DNA of 64,000 nucleotides from Nostocoides sp. F2B08 (GCF_009184895.1 NZ_WESE01000001.1:496001-560000), one strand, 5' to 3'; counted from the first letter of the stretch, positions 26,513-35,683 are shown. The notes: generated by a model not told the origin, from the sequence alone. Numbers and translations: made by a program.

Positions 26513-27007
26513 ATGGCGGACAGCAGCTTCGACATCGTCAGCAAGTACGACAAGCAGGAGGTCGCCAACGCCGTCAACACAGCGGCCAAGGAGATCGCGA
26601 ACCGTTACGACTTCAAGAACGTCGGCGCACGCGTGGAGCTCGCCGGCGAGGTGATCCGGATGGAGGCCAACAGCGAGGATCGGTGCAAGGCCGTCCTGGA
26701 CGTCGTGCAGACGTGGCTCGTCAAGCGCGGCGTCTCCCTCAAGCACCTTGACGTCCCCGAGGCCGGGCCGCGCCTGTCCGGCAAGGAGTACAAGCTCGAC
26801 GTTCCCCTCAAGGAGGGCATCTCCTCGGAGAACGCCAAGAAGGTCACCAAGATCATCCGCGACGAGGGTCCGAAGTCGGTCAAGACCCAGATCCAGGGTG
26901 ACGAGATCCGCGTGACGAGCAAGTCGCGCGACGACCTCCAGGCCGTCCAGCGCCTCCTCAAGGACCAGGACTTCGACTTCGCGGTGACGTTCACGAACTA
27001 CCGGTGA
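26513..27007 (+). CDS. YajQ family nucleotide-binding protein
   Basis: A 164-residue cytoplasmic protein of the YajQ/DUF520 family. Members bind nucleotides, including cyclic di-GMP in Xanthomonas, and RNA. The N-terminal DSSFDIVSKYDKQEVANAVN and the later KKVTKIIRDEGPKSVKTQIQGDEIRVTSKSRDDLQ match across the full length, about 160 residues in the family. A GAAGGAG site precedes the ATG. It stands alone between tRNA-Tyr and the ABC exporter genes. Its role in actinobacteria is unknown. Confidence 0.93.
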   Translation: MADSSFDIVSKYDKQEVANAVNTAAKEIANRYDFKNVGARVELAGEVIRMEANSEDRCKAVLDVVQTWLVKRGVSLKHLDVPEAGPRLSGKEYKLDVPLKEGISSENAKKVTKIIRDEGPKSVKTQIQGDEIRVTSKSRDDLQAVQRLLKDQDFDFAVTFTNYR

Positions 27008-27075
27008 TCGTCACCACCGACCGGTGATCGGGTCGTCCCGACCCCCAGCCGGGACCGCGGTGCCACGATGGGTGG

Positions 27076-27966
27076 ATGGCGACCATCGAGCTGGAGTCCA
27101 TTGTCAAGACCTTCGGTGCGGTCCGTGCCCTTGACGGGTTCGACCTGCGCGTCGAGTCAGGTGAGATCCACGGGTTCCTCGGACCGAACGGCTCGGGCAA
27201 GTCGACGACGATGCGGGTCCTGCTCGGCCTGCTGCGCGCTGACTCGGGGCGGGTCCGGCTCCTGGGCGGCGACCCCTGGAGGCAGGCTCCGGACCTGCAC
27301 CGCCGGCTGGCCTACGTCCCCGGAGAGGTGAACCTCTGGCCGAACCTGACCGGAGGCGAGGTCATCGACCTCCTCGGCCGGATGCGGGGCGGTCTGGACG
27401 AACGGCGCCGCGCCGACCTGCTCGAGCGGTTCGAGCTGGATCCCGCCCGTAAGGCACGGACCTACTCCAAGGGAAACCGTCAGAAGGTGGCGCTCGTCGC
27501 GGCGCTCGCCTCGCGCGTGGAGCTCTACCTCCTCGACGAGCCGACGTCGGGCCTGGACCCCCTCATGGAGGCGGAGTTCCAGCGCGCCGTCCACGAGCTG
27601 CGGGAGGAGGGCGCGACCGTGCTGCTGTCCAGCCACATCCTCGCCGAGGTCGAGGCGCTGTGTGACCGGGTGAGCATCATCCGGGCGGGCGTGAACGTGC
27701 AGTCCGGGACCCTGGCCGAGCTGCGGCACCTCACCCGCACGACGGTCATCGCCGAGACGGTCCGCCCGGCGGCCGGACTCGCCCGCATCGAGGGCGTCCA
27801 CCACGTCCAGAACGAGGACCACCGTGTCGTGATGGAGGTCGAGAGCGACCGGCTCGAGGCTGTCGTCCGGGCACTCGCCGACCTCGGGATCGCCTCGCTC
27901 CAGGCCCATCCCCCGACCCTGGAGGAGCTCTTCCTGCGCGAGTACGGCGAGGAGGTTTCGGCGTGA
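27076..27966 (+). CDS. ABC transporter ATP-binding protein
   Basis: A 296-residue ATPase of the drug/lipid-export type. Walker A is GPNGSGKST, the signature region is [16 protein letters not shown] (degenerate: SKGNR in place of the usual SGGQ), Walker B is [12 protein letters not shown], and the switch His is in [13 protein letters not shown]. The last 80 residues form a small accessory domain, as in NatA/DrrA-like ATPases. It overlaps the permease gene by 4 bases (GTGA), so the two form a transporter. Confidence 0.92.
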   Translation: MATIELESIVKTFGAVRALDGFDLRVESGEIHGFLGPNGSGKSTTMRVLLGLLRADSGRVRLLGGDPWRQAPDLHRRLAYVPGEVNLWPNLTGGEVIDLLGRMRGGLDERRRADLLERFELDPARKARTYSKGNRQKVALVAALASRVELYLLDEPTSGLDPLMEAEFQRAVHELREEGATVLLSSHILAEVEALCDRVSIIRAGVNVQSGTLAELRHLTRTTVIAETVRPAAGLARIEGVHHVQNEDHRVVMEVESDRLEAVVRALADLGIASLQAHPPTLEELFLREYGEEVSA

Positions 27967-29579
27967 GCCCCTCCCACGAGGCACCCCGGAGCCGACCTCT
28001 GGCGGGAACCGGGCACCTGGTTCGGCTGATCCTGCGCCGCGACCGGGTGCGCCTCCCGATCTGGCTCATGGGCCTGGCCGGGGTGACGGCGGCCTCGGCG
28101 AACGCGGTCATCGGCCTCTACGACACCCCCGAGGAGCGCGCCGGCTACCGGGCGACGGTGGAGAACAGCGCGGTCACGCGGCTGATGGCCGGCATCCCCT
28201 ATGACACCGACACCCTCGGCGGCATCATCTCGTACGAGCTCACCGCGCTCACCGGCATCGTCGTCTCGCTCATGGTGATCTTCCTCGTGGTCCGGCACAC
28301 CCGGGCCGAGGAGGAGTCGGGCAGTGCCGAGCTCGTCCGCAGCGCGGCCATCGGCAGGCACGCCGCGATCGCGGCGACCCTGTCCGTCGCGCTCGGTGCC
28401 GCGGTGGTCGCCGGCCTCCTGGAGTCGGCGGTGCTCATCGCGTCCGGCATCGGCTCGGGGCCCGCCCTGCTGTTCGGGGCGGGAGTGGCCGGGCTGGGAC
28501 TGGTGTTCACCGCCGTGGCGGCGGCAGCAGCCCAGCTCACCTCGAGTGCGCGCGCCGCCCTCGGGATCGCCGGCGCGGTGCTGGCGGTCTTCCTCGTCCT
28601 GCGCGGTGTGGGAGCCATCGACGAGACAGCGCTGACGTGGCTGTCGCCGTTCGGCTGGCAGGACGCGATCCGCCCGTTCGGCGAGTCGGCCGAGGCCTGG
28701 CCGCTCCTGCTCATGCTCGGCCTGTCGATCGTCTTCTTCGCGCTCGCCTCATGGCTCGTGGCGAGGCGGGACTTCGGTGCCGGTCTGCTGCGCGGCCGGC
28801 CGGGGCGCACGCGGGCGGCCGCCGGGCTCGCCGGACCGACGGCCCTGGCCCTGCGTCAGCAGCGCGGTCTGCTGCTGGGGTGGGCCGTCGGCCTGGGGCT
28901 GCTGTCGATCGTCTTCGGCGGCGTGGGTCGTGAGATGCAGACGATGATCGAGTCCAACCCGGACATCGCGGCGGTCATCGCCGGTTCGGTGGACGACATC
29001 ACGCGGGGCTACTTCGCCTATGTCATGACCCTGCTCGGAGTCACCACCTCGGCGTTCGCCGTCTCCTCCGCGCTGCGGCTGCGCCACGCGGAGGAGTCCG
29101 GGCACGCGGAGAACGTCCTGGCCACCGCCGTTTCCCGGTCCCGGTGGGCCTGGTCGGGGATCGCCGTCACCGCAGCCGGGACGACGGCTCTCCTCCTGGT
29201 CGTCTCGCTCGTGACGTCCGTATCCCACGCGGTGGTCTCGGGAGACCGGGCCCTCCTGTGGCCGGTCGTGCGAGCGGGCCTGGTCACCCTCCCCGGAGCG
29301 CTCGTTCTCGCCGGGTTCGCCGTGCTCCTGCACGCGTGGGCCCCGCGGTGGGCGCTGCTGGCCTGGGCTCCGGTCGCCTGGGCGTTCGTGCAGGCCTATC
29401 TCGGTGAGCTGCTCGACCTACCCGGCGTCCTCGCGGGTCTGTCCCCGTTCTGGCATCTCCCCCGAGTGCCCGTCGAGGCGACTGACGCAGCACCGGTGGT
29501 CCTCCTGTCCGCACTCGCCGTGGTCCTCGCGATCGCCGGCGTCCTCGGCCTACGCCGGCGCGATCTCGCGACGACGTGA
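27963..29579 (+). CDS. ABC exporter permease (polyketide-antibiotic-exporter type)
   Basis: A 538-residue membrane protein with about 12 helices, made of two similar halves of six. It resembles actinobacterial permeases usually annotated as exporters of polyketide antibiotics. The second half begins near [18 protein letters not shown]. The GTG start overlaps the ATPase stop. The cargo is unknown, and no biosynthetic genes lie directly beside it. Confidence 0.85.
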   Translation: MSPSHEAPRSRPLAGTGHLVRLILRRDRVRLPIWLMGLAGVTAASANAVIGLYDTPEERAGYRATVENSAVTRLMAGIPYDTDTLGGIISYELTALTGIVVSLMVIFLVVRHTRAEEESGSAELVRSAAIGRHAAIAATLSVALGAAVVAGLLESAVLIASGIGSGPALLFGAGVAGLGLVFTAVAAAAAQLTSSARAALGIAGAVLAVFLVLRGVGAIDETALTWLSPFGWQDAIRPFGESAEAWPLLLMLGLSIVFFALASWLVARRDFGAGLLRGRPGRTRAAAGLAGPTALALRQQRGLLLGWAVGLGLLSIVFGGVGREMQTMIESNPDIAAVIAGSVDDITRGYFAYVMTLLGVTTSAFAVSSALRLRHAEESGHAENVLATAVSRSRWAWSGIAVTAAGTTALLLVVSLVTSVSHAVVSGDRALLWPVVRAGLVTLPGALVLAGFAVLLHAWAPRWALLAWAPVAWAFVQAYLGELLDLPGVLAGLSPFWHLPRVPVEATDAAPVVLLSALAVVLAIAGVLGLRRRDLATT

Positions 29580-29612
29580 GCACCGCCGCGGGGCGCCGAG
29601 CGGGGTGGTATT

Positions 29613-29692
29613 CCGCGAACGCAGCGCGCCCCCGGTCCCTCGATGAGGGGCCGGGGGCGCGTGCTGCACTCAGCGGGGCCGAGCGTTCGCGG
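29613..29692. terminator. Nested bidirectional terminator hairpin
   Basis: The inner stem is 17 base pairs (29625-29641 with 29645-29661), with a GAT loop and one wobble pair. The outer repeat CCGCGAACGC (29613-29622) is matched perfectly by GCGTTCGCGG (29683-29692). It lies between the convergent ABC permease gene (plus) and rpmG (minus), where a shared terminator is expected. Confidence 0.75.
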
Positions 29693-29710
29693 GACGCGAG
29701 AGAACTGAGG

Positions 29711-29881
29711 TCAGCGGGTCTCGCGGTGCGCGGTGTGCTTCTTGCATCGCGGGCAGAACTTCGCCAGCTCGAGCCGGTCGGGGTCGTTGCGGCGGTTCTT
29801 CTTCGTGATGTAGTTGCGCTCCTTGCACTCGGTGCACGCCAACGTGATCTTGGGGCGGACGTCGAGGGACTTCTTGGCCAT
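29711..29881 (-). CDS. rpmG: 50S ribosomal protein L33
   Basis: L33 (56 residues) is a small protein at the ribosomal E-site region. Two CxxC pairs ([10 protein letters not shown] and FCPRCKKHT) show the zinc-binding C+ form, the one usually replaced by a C- paralog under zinc limitation. The start is the ATG at 29881 ([11 protein letters not shown]). It follows tRNA-Thr and tRNA-Met on the same strand. Confidence 0.95.
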   Translation of the reverse strand: MAKKSLDVRPKITLACTECKERNYITKKNRRNDPDRLELAKFCPRCKKHTAHRETR

Positions 29882-29950
29882 CGGGGGCAACCTGCTTTCG
29901 GAACCTGTGCAGTGTGCGAGTGGAGTGTGCGCGTGCTCTGCGGGGTGTGC

Positions 29951-29968
29951 GTGCCCGGGCGCGGGCAC
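29951..29968 (-). other. Short hairpin between tRNA-Met and rpmG
   Basis: GTGCCCG and CGGGCAC form a perfect 7-base stem with a 4-base loop, about 70 bases upstream of the rpmG start and just after tRNA-Met. It may be an attenuator, a tRNA processing or termination signal, or chance. Confidence 0.35.
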
Positions 29969-30023
29969 AAGGGTCAATGGTACGCCGCCGGAAGTCCGGT
30001 AAGAAATCCGCAGCGTGATCCAG

Positions 30024-30097
30024 TAGCGGGAGCGGGGCTCGATCCCGCGACCTCACGATTATGAGTCGTGCGCTCTAACCAGCTGAGCTATCCCGCC
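30024..30097 (-). tRNA. tRNA-Met (CAT), elongator
   Basis: Seventy-four bases with acceptor GGCGGGA/TCCCGCT (first pair a G-U wobble), D arm GCTCAGCTGGTTAGAGC, anticodon stem-loop CACGACTCATAATCGTG with anticodon CAT, and T arm GCGGGATCGAGCCCCGC. The paired first position and the lack of three consecutive G-C pairs in the anticodon stem indicate the elongator. Confidence 0.94.
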
Positions 30098-30144
30098 GTG
30101 AGTCCACCGGAACCAGGATTGACCTGCTCCGTCGGGCGGACCTG

Positions 30145-30217
30145 AGCCCCCTGTCGGAATCGAACCGACGACCTTTTCCTTACCATGGAAACGCTCTGCC
30201 GACTGAGCTAAGGGGGC
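30145..30217 (-). tRNA. tRNA-Thr (GGT)
   Basis: Seventy-three bases with acceptor GCCCCCT/AGGGGGC and discriminator T, D arm GCTCAGTCGGCAGAGC, anticodon stem TTTCC/GGAAA with loop ATGGTAA (anticodon GGT) and T arm GTCGGTTCGATTCCGAC. It is the first RNA gene of the tRNA-Thr, tRNA-Met, rpmG group. Confidence 0.96.
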
Positions 30218-30339
30218 GGGCTCGGTGCGAACACCGTGCGCCGCACGAGAGTACACGAGCCGGTCGGCTCCCATGAAATCCGCGGGCCTCCCTTCCGACG
30301 TGGTCGACGTGGGTACGGCGGTCGAGGCTCAGCCCGCGC

Positions 30340-31722
30340 TCAGCGGGCCGCGACGGCACGAAGGATCGCCTCGGCCGAGCGGTCGATGTCGGCCTCGGTC
30401 GTCGTGGCGTTGGAGACCGACACCCGGATCAGCCGTCGACCGCGCCAGGTCGTCCCACCGACCCAGCAGGTGCCCTCACGCTGGACCCGCCGCAGGATCT
30501 CGTCGGTCCGAGAGAGGTCGTCGAAGCCGACGAGCACCTGGTTGAGGACGATGTCGTTGTGGATCGAGGCTCCCCCCTCCGCGAGCCGGTCCGCCATCCG
30601 TCGCGCGAGCGCACAGCACCGGTCCACGAGAGCGGCGACCCCGCCCGAGCCGAGCTCGAGCAACGCCGCCCAGACCGCGAAGCCGCGCGCGCGACGGCTC
30701 GACTCGGCGGTGAGGTCACCGAGGACGTAGTCGCCGGTGGCGCCGGAGCCGGTGAGGTAGGCGGCGCTGTAGGACATCGTCGCGGCGTGCAGGTCGGGGT
30801 CGGCACAGAAGACGAGACCGCTGTCGTAGGGGACGTTGAGCCATTTGTGGGCATCGACGCCCCACGAGTCGGCATGCTCGAGCCCGGCGGTCAGGTGGGC
30901 CAGACTCGGGCTGGCCGCTGCCCAGAGTCCGAACGCCCCGTCGACGTGCACCCAGGCGCCGTGCGCTCTGGCGAGCGGGATCGCCGCGAGCAGGTCGTCG
31001 CACGCACCGGTGTTGACGTTGCCCAGCTGCAGAGCGACGATCGTCGGCCCCGCCCCCGCCGCCAGGACCGTCTCGAGCGCCGCGACGTCGATGGCCCCGT
31101 TGGCGTCGGCGGCCACCGGCTCGACCCCGGCCGTGCCGAGACCGAGGAGCCGCAGCGCCCGGTCGATGGTCGCGTGTCGCTCCTCGGATGCCACGACCCG
31201 GATGGGGGGTGCACCGAAGAGCCCGTCCCGTGCCACGTCCCATCCGGCGTCCGCCAGGACCTTGGTCCGACCGGTCGCGAGCCCGACCGTGTTGGCCGCC
31301 TGGGCTCCGGTCACGAACCCGGTCGAGACGCCGGCGGGCAGCCCGAGGAGGTCGGTGAGCCACCGGGCCGCGGCCCGCTCGGCCGCGGCCGCCGCCGGCG
31401 AGAGCGCCGGGCTGTAGGCGCACTGGTCCCAGCCGGTCGTCAGGACGTCGGCAGCCGTCGAAGCAGGTGAGGCGCCGCCGATGACGAAGCCGAAGTAGCG
31501 CGGCCCGACCGTGCCCATCAGCCCCGGCCGCGCTGCCGCGGCGAGCCGCTCCACCACCTCCTCCGGTGGGGTGGGACCGGCGGGGAGCGCTCCCCCGAAG
31601 GCCTCGGCGAGTGCGGTGGGGTCGACATCCGGCTGGACCGGTCGGTCGGCGACGGTTTCGCGGTGCTCGGCGGCGATCCGGGCGGCGCGGGTCAGGAGGT
31701 CGGTCGTGCTCACGGGGGCCAT
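30340..31722 (-). CDS. PLP-dependent group II decarboxylase family protein
   Basis: A 460-residue enzyme of the aromatic-L-amino-acid/glutamate decarboxylase family. It shows TTGWDQCAYSPALSPAAAAAE near the N-terminus, GFVTGAQAANTVGL, HVDGAFGLWAA and the PLP-lysine motif DSWGVDAHKWLNVPYDSG. The substrate could be an aromatic amino acid or another, and some members act as aldehyde synthases. The ATG at 31722 is used, but a GTG three codons later is possible. No operon partner is evident. Confidence 0.87.
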   Translation of the reverse strand: MAPVSTTDLLTRAARIAAEHRETVADRPVQPDVDPTALAEAFGGALPAGPTPPEEVVERLAAAARPGLMGTVGPRYFGFVIGGASPASTAADVLTTGWDQCAYSPALSPAAAAAERAAARWLTDLLGLPAGVSTGFVTGAQAANTVGLATGRTKVLADAGWDVARDGLFGAPPIRVVASEERHATIDRALRLLGLGTAGVEPVAADANGAIDVAALETVLAAGAGPTIVALQLGNVNTGACDDLLAAIPLARAHGAWVHVDGAFGLWAAASPSLAHLTAGLEHADSWGVDAHKWLNVPYDSGLVFCADPDLHAATMSYSAAYLTGSGATGDYVLGDLTAESSRRARGFAVWAALLELGSGGVAALVDRCCALARRMADRLAEGGASIHNDIVLNQVLVGFDDLSRTDEILRRVQREGTCWVGGTTWRGRRLIRVSVSNATTTEADIDRSAEAILRAVAAR

Positions 31723-31770
31723 GCCCCATGGTGGGCCCCGACCGGTCGAGGACGCCAGGGCGGCGGCCGC

Positions 31771-32235
31771 TCAGTGGTGCCGCGGCACACCCTCTCGGCT
31801 GATGACCAGGTCGACGGCCTCGACATAGCCGCGGACCCCGTGGCCGACGACGACGTGGTCGGCCACGTCACTGATGAACGACTGCCGCCTGAACTCCTCA
31901 CGCGCGTGGATGTCGGTGATGTGGACCTCGACGATCGTTCCCTCGACGTTGCTGAGGGCGTCGCGGATGGCGACCGAGGTATGCGTCCAGCCGGCGGCGT
32001 TGATGACGACCCCGTCCGCGGTGTGCCGAACCTCCTGGATCCAGTCGATCATCACGCCCTCGTGGTTGGTCTGCCGGAAGTCGAGGTCGTGCCCACCGCG
32101 CTCGGCCGCCTCGCGACACATCGCCTCGACGTCGTCCAGTGTCGCGTGACCGTAGAGGTGCGGCTCCCGCTCGCCGAGGAGGTTGAGGTTGGGGCCGTTG
32201 AGGACGACGATCGAGGGGCGCAGGTGCTCGGCCAT
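31771..32235 (-). CDS. aroQ: 3-Dehydroquinate dehydratase, type II
   Basis: Catalyses the third shikimate-pathway step, 3-dehydroquinate to 3-dehydroshikimate. Family residues are visible: VLNGPNLNLLGEREPHLYG with the catalytic Tyr and flexible-loop Arg, the FRQTNHEG segment, INAAGWTHTSVAIRDAL and VEVHITDIHAREEFRRQS with the catalytic His. Length is 154 residues, normal for the dodecameric type II enzyme. It is isolated here from other aro genes and is divergent from the thioesterase gene. Confidence 0.95.
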   Translation of the reverse strand: MAEHLRPSIVVLNGPNLNLLGEREPHLYGHATLDDVEAMCREAAERGGHDLDFRQTNHEGVMIDWIQEVRHTADGVVINAAGWTHTSVAIRDALSNVEGTIVEVHITDIHAREEFRRQSFISDVADHVVVGHGVRGYVEAVDLVISREGVPRHH

Positions 32236-32276
32236 GGACCCAATGTAGGCCCGCCGGCACCTGAGAGAGTTGGGTC

Positions 32277-32816
32277 ATGTCCTCGAGTTCGACCACGCGG
32301 CCACCCCGTGCCGCCTTCCCGAGCCTCGACCAGGTGCTCGCCCTGCCGAGCGAGTACCGGGTCGTCGTCCCCCACGAGTTCAGCGACGGCAACGGCCATA
32401 TGAACATCGCCCGCTACATGCAGCTGCACAGCGACGGCGGGTGGGCCTACTTCGCCCGGTTCGGACTCTCGGAGGAGTCGGCCGCCGCAGGCGGACCCAC
32501 GACGTTCGACGTCGAGCACCACATCGTCTACCGACGCGAGGTGTTGGCCGGACACGACGTGAGCGTGCACGTCCGGCTTATCGACCGTTCGGACACGGCG
32601 CTGCACTCCCTGCAGTTCCTCGTCAACAGGACGACCGGCGAGGTTGCGAACAGCCATGAGGCGCTGAGCCTCTCGGTGGACCTGCGCACCCGGACCATCG
32701 CTCCGATCCCCCAGGACCTGGCCTCGCTGCTCGACGCGCGTCTCGCGGTCGACCGGTCGCTCGACTGGGATCCGCCGCTGTCGGGAGCTATGGCGGTCCG
32801 GCGTCGCCCGGGCTAA
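32277..32816 (+). CDS. Hot-dog-fold thioesterase
   Basis: A 179-residue protein with FSDGNGHMNIARYMQLHSDGGWAYFARFG, the 4-hydroxybenzoyl-CoA-thioesterase-like motif, and HHIVYRREVLAGHDVSVHVRL after it. It probably hydrolyses an acyl-CoA. It lies 9 bases upstream of the VOC protein gene in a plus-strand run. The substrate is unknown. Confidence 0.78.
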   Translation: MSSSSTTRPPRAAFPSLDQVLALPSEYRVVVPHEFSDGNGHMNIARYMQLHSDGGWAYFARFGLSEESAAAGGPTTFDVEHHIVYRREVLAGHDVSVHVRLIDRSDTALHSLQFLVNRTTGEVANSHEALSLSVDLRTRTIAPIPQDLASLLDARLAVDRSLDWDPPLSGAMAVRRRPG

Positions 32817-32825
32817 CGTCGAGTC

Positions 32826-33227
32826 ATGTCCATGCGCTGGTACTCCGTCGTCGTCGACTGTCACGACATCGCCGCCCAGGCCCGCTGGTGGGCCGAGACC
32901 CTCGACTACGTCATCGTGTTCGAGAACGACCGCGAGGTGGCCATCGTCCCGAAGTGGGCGCAGCTGGAGCCGATGGAGGACGTCGCGACCTTCCGCGAGC
33001 AGCCGCAGGGCATGGTCTTCGTCCAGGTGCCGGAGTCCAAGACGGTCAAGAACCGACTGCACATCGACCTCGCACCGCATACGAGCCAGGATCGCAACGC
33101 CGAGATCGAGCGTCTCCTCGCCCGCGGCGCGACGACGGTCGACATCGGGCAGGGCGAGTCCTCCTGGACCGTCCTCGCGGACCCCGAAGGCAACGAGTTC
33201 TGCGTCCTGTCGGCCCGTCCCCTGTGA
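32826..33227 (+). CDS. VOC superfamily (glyoxalase-like) protein
   Basis: A 133-residue protein with the two beta-alpha-beta-beta-beta repeats of the vicinal-oxygen-chelate fold: WYSVVVDCHDIAAQARWWAETLDY, then RLHIDLAPH, then WTVLADPEGNEFCVLSARP. It fits the actinobacterial glyoxalase-like subgroup, of unknown substrate. Its stop overlaps the start of the next gene (GTGA). Confidence 0.85.
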   Translation: MSMRWYSVVVDCHDIAAQARWWAETLDYVIVFENDREVAIVPKWAQLEPMEDVATFREQPQGMVFVQVPESKTVKNRLHIDLAPHTSQDRNAEIERLLARGATTVDIGQGESSWTVLADPEGNEFCVLSARPL

Positions 33228-34000
33228 GAGAGGCGGTCGACGACCTCGGTATGCGGTGCCCCCTCCCCGACGTGGAGGTCGCCCGGGTCGTCTCGCTGGT
33301 CCCCTCGCTCACCGAGGCGATCGCCGTGACCCGACAGGACGCGCTCGTCGGAGCCACCGACTGGTGCACCCACCCGCAGGACCTCGACGTCACCCGGGTC
33401 CGCGGCACCAAGAACCCCGACCTGACCCGAATCGTCGACCTCGAGCCGCAGCTCGTCGTCGTCAACAAGGAGGAGAACCGCGAGCTCGACGTGCGCCGCC
33501 TGCGTGAGGCGCGCATACCGGTCTGGGTCACCGTCATCGAGGACGTGCCGCAGGCGCTGGAGTCGCTGACCCGGCTCTTCGGGACCGCACTGGCATGGGG
33601 CGACCCGCCGTGGCTGACCGAGGTCCGAAGGCTGTGGAGCACACCGGCGCCGGAGGCGACCGCCCGGGTGGCCGTCCCGATCTGGCGCGACCCGTGGATG
33701 GTCGTCGGCTCGGCGACCTTCACGGGTGACCTGCTCGCCCGCGCCGGACTCGCGAACGCCTTCGGCGACCACTCGCAGCGCTACCCTCGGCTCGACCTCG
33801 CCGAGCTCGACCGGGACGACCTCGACGCGGTGCTGCTGCCCGACGAGCCGTACGTGTTCAGCGCGAGCGACGGGCCGGAGGCGTTCCACGTCGCACCGAC
33901 TCGGCTCGTGAGCGGGCGACTCATCACGTGGTACGGCCCGTCGCTCCTCGAGGCTCGTGAGGCGCTCTACACGGTGGCCGCGGAGCTCGGGGGCGGCTGA
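33224..34000 (+). CDS. Helical-backbone metal receptor, BtuF/FepB-like, without signal peptide
   Basis: A 258-residue protein of the class III solute-binding fold: VVSLVPSLTEAIAVTRQDALVGATDWCTHP, then VRGTKNPDLTRIVDLEPQLVVVNKEENR, then DLLARAGLANAFGD. Relatives bind cobalamin, haem or ferric siderophores outside the cell. Here the GTG at 33224 (or ATG at 33251) leads straight into the first strand, with no signal peptide or lipobox, and no permease is nearby. It may therefore work in the cytoplasm, perhaps with the VOC protein it overlaps. Confidence 0.78.
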   Translation: MREAVDDLGMRCPLPDVEVARVVSLVPSLTEAIAVTRQDALVGATDWCTHPQDLDVTRVRGTKNPDLTRIVDLEPQLVVVNKEENRELDVRRLREARIPVWVTVIEDVPQALESLTRLFGTALAWGDPPWLTEVRRLWSTPAPEATARVAVPIWRDPWMVVGSATFTGDLLARAGLANAFGDHSQRYPRLDLAELDRDDLDAVLLPDEPYVFSASDGPEAFHVAPTRLVSGRLITWYGPSLLEAREALYTVAAELGGG

Positions 34001-34034
34001 CCTCCCCGGTGACAGTCGTGCTAGACAGAGGCCC

Positions 34035-34817
34035 ATGAGCGAAGGCGCGATGAACGACGGCCCGGCAAGCGGACGGTTGGAGGGGCGAACCGCGATCGTC
34101 ACCGGAGCGAGCAGGGGGATCGGGCTCGCGATCGCCGAGCGGCTCGTCGGCGACGGGGCGAAGGTGGCGATCACAGCGCGCAAGCCCGAGGCGCTCGAGG
34201 CGGCCGTCGAGCGGCTCGGCGCCGACCGCGCCGTCGCGGTCGCCGGCAACGCCGCGGACCCCGAGCACCAGCGCGAGGTCGTCGACCGCGTGGTGGCGCA
34301 GTGGGGACGACTCGACATGCTCGTCAACAACACCGGCATCAACCCGGCCTACGGACCGCTGACGGGGCTCGACCTCGACGCGGCCCGCAAGATCATGGAC
34401 GTCAACGTCGTGGCGGCGCTCGCGTGGGTGCAGCACGCCTACCGGGCGTGGATGAAGGACCACGGGGGCGCGATCGTCAACGTCGCGAGTGTCGCGGGGC
34501 TGCGGCCCGCCCCCGGCATCGCCTTCTACGGCACGAGCAAGGCCGCACTCATCCACCTCACCGAGGAGCTCGCCGTCGAGCTGGGTCCGACGATCCGGGT
34601 CAACGCCGTGGCGCCGGCTGTCGTCAAGACCCGGTTCGCCACCGCGCTCTACGAAGGGAAGGAGGAGCAGGTGGCCGCCGCCTATCCGCTCAAACGGCTC
34701 GGCGAGCCCGACGACATCGGCCGCGTCGTCGCGTTCCTCCTCAGCGACGACGCCGGCTGGATGACGGGTCAGACGCTGACGGTCGACGGCGGCGTGCTGC
34801 TCACCGGTGGGGTCTGA
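34035..34817 (+). CDS. SDR family oxidoreductase, FabG-like
   Basis: A 260-residue classical short-chain dehydrogenase. It has the NAD(P) motif TGASRGIGLAI, NNTGINP, a catalytic Ser in VNVASVAGLRP, YGTSKAAL (YxxxK) and the C-terminal TGQTLTVDGGVLLTGG. The best start is the ATG at 34035. It is followed at once by a second dehydrogenase gene, so the two may act in one pathway, such as beta-oxidation or a 3-oxoacyl reduction. The substrate is unknown. Confidence 0.87.
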   Translation: MSEGAMNDGPASGRLEGRTAIVTGASRGIGLAIAERLVGDGAKVAITARKPEALEAAVERLGADRAVAVAGNAADPEHQREVVDRVVAQWGRLDMLVNNTGINPAYGPLTGLDLDAARKIMDVNVVAALAWVQHAYRAWMKDHGGAIVNVASVAGLRPAPGIAFYGTSKAALIHLTEELAVELGPTIRVNAVAPAVVKTRFATALYEGKEEQVAAAYPLKRLGEPDDIGRVVAFLLSDDAGWMTGQTLTVDGGVLLTGGV

Positions 34818-34818
34818 G

Positions 34819-35637
34819 GTGGCATCGCACGAACGGCCGGCGGGCAGGCCGGACCTCTCCATGGCGGAGCGCGTCGTCGTCGTGACCGGCGCGGCCGGCG
34901 GGATCGGAGCGGCGCTGGCCAGGAGGATGGCCGGTCTTGGCGCGCGGGTCGTCGTCTCCGATCTCGACGGCGAGCGAGCGCACGCCGTCGCCGAGGACAT
35001 CGGCGGCACGCTGGTTGCCGGCGACGCGGCGAGCGAGGACGGCGTCGCCGCACTCGTCGAGACGGTCGAGGACCTGCTCGGACCGATCGACGTGTGGTTC
35101 GCCAACGCCGGGGTCGACCTCGGCCAGGGGCTGGACTCGGCGGAGGCGGACTGGTCGCGCAGCTGGGACGTCAACGTCATGGCGCACGTGCGGGCGGCGC
35201 GGCTCCTCGTGCCCGGCTGGCTCGAGCGCGGGGAGGGCTGGTTCGTCTCGACCGCGTCGGCGGCCGGGCTGCTGACGATGATCGACGCGCCCGCGTACTC
35301 GGTCTCCAAGCACGGAGCCGTGTCCTTCGCGGAGTGGCTGTCGGTGACATACCGGCACAGGGGGATCCGGGTGCACACGATCTGCCCGCAGGGCGTGCAG
35401 ACAGCCATGCTCGAGCGGTCGGGAGCGCTCGCCGCGGTGCTCGGCCGCGACCGGGTTCTCTCCCCCGACCAGGTGGCCGACGCGACGTGGGAGGCGATGA
35501 CGGAGGGGCGCTTCCTCGTCCTCCCGCATCCGGAGGTCGGCGACTACTACCGAGCGCGGGCCGGGGACACCGACGCCTGGCTCGTGGGGATGAACCGACT
35601 GCAGCAGCGGTTCGAGGGCGCACTCGGCGCGCGCTGA
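34819..35637 (+). CDS. SDR family oxidoreductase
   Basis: A second short-chain dehydrogenase, 272 residues from the GTG at 34819 (a GGTGGGG site precedes it); the ATG at 34861 is an alternative. It shows TGAAGGIGAALARRM, FANAGVDLGQG, the Ser in VSTASAAGLL, YSVSKHGAV (YxxxK) and ICPQGVQTAML. The gap to the previous stop is one base. Its low identity to its neighbour argues against a recent tandem duplication. Confidence 0.85.
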   Translation: MASHERPAGRPDLSMAERVVVVTGAAGGIGAALARRMAGLGARVVVSDLDGERAHAVAEDIGGTLVAGDAASEDGVAALVETVEDLLGPIDVWFANAGVDLGQGLDSAEADWSRSWDVNVMAHVRAARLLVPGWLERGEGWFVSTASAAGLLTMIDAPAYSVSKHGAVSFAEWLSVTYRHRGIRVHTICPQGVQTAMLERSGALAAVLGRDRVLSPDQVADATWEAMTEGRFLVLPHPEVGDYYRARAGDTDAWLVGMNRLQQRFEGALGAR

Positions 35638-35683
35638 TCCAGCGCCGACCCGGCACACCCCACGTCGTGGGGGCAGGCCGGCG

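Noticed and set aside
27000-27030. Direct repeat accGGTGATCG downstream of yajQ.
   Set aside because: Two short copies partly inside coding sequence; too little to support a regulatory site.
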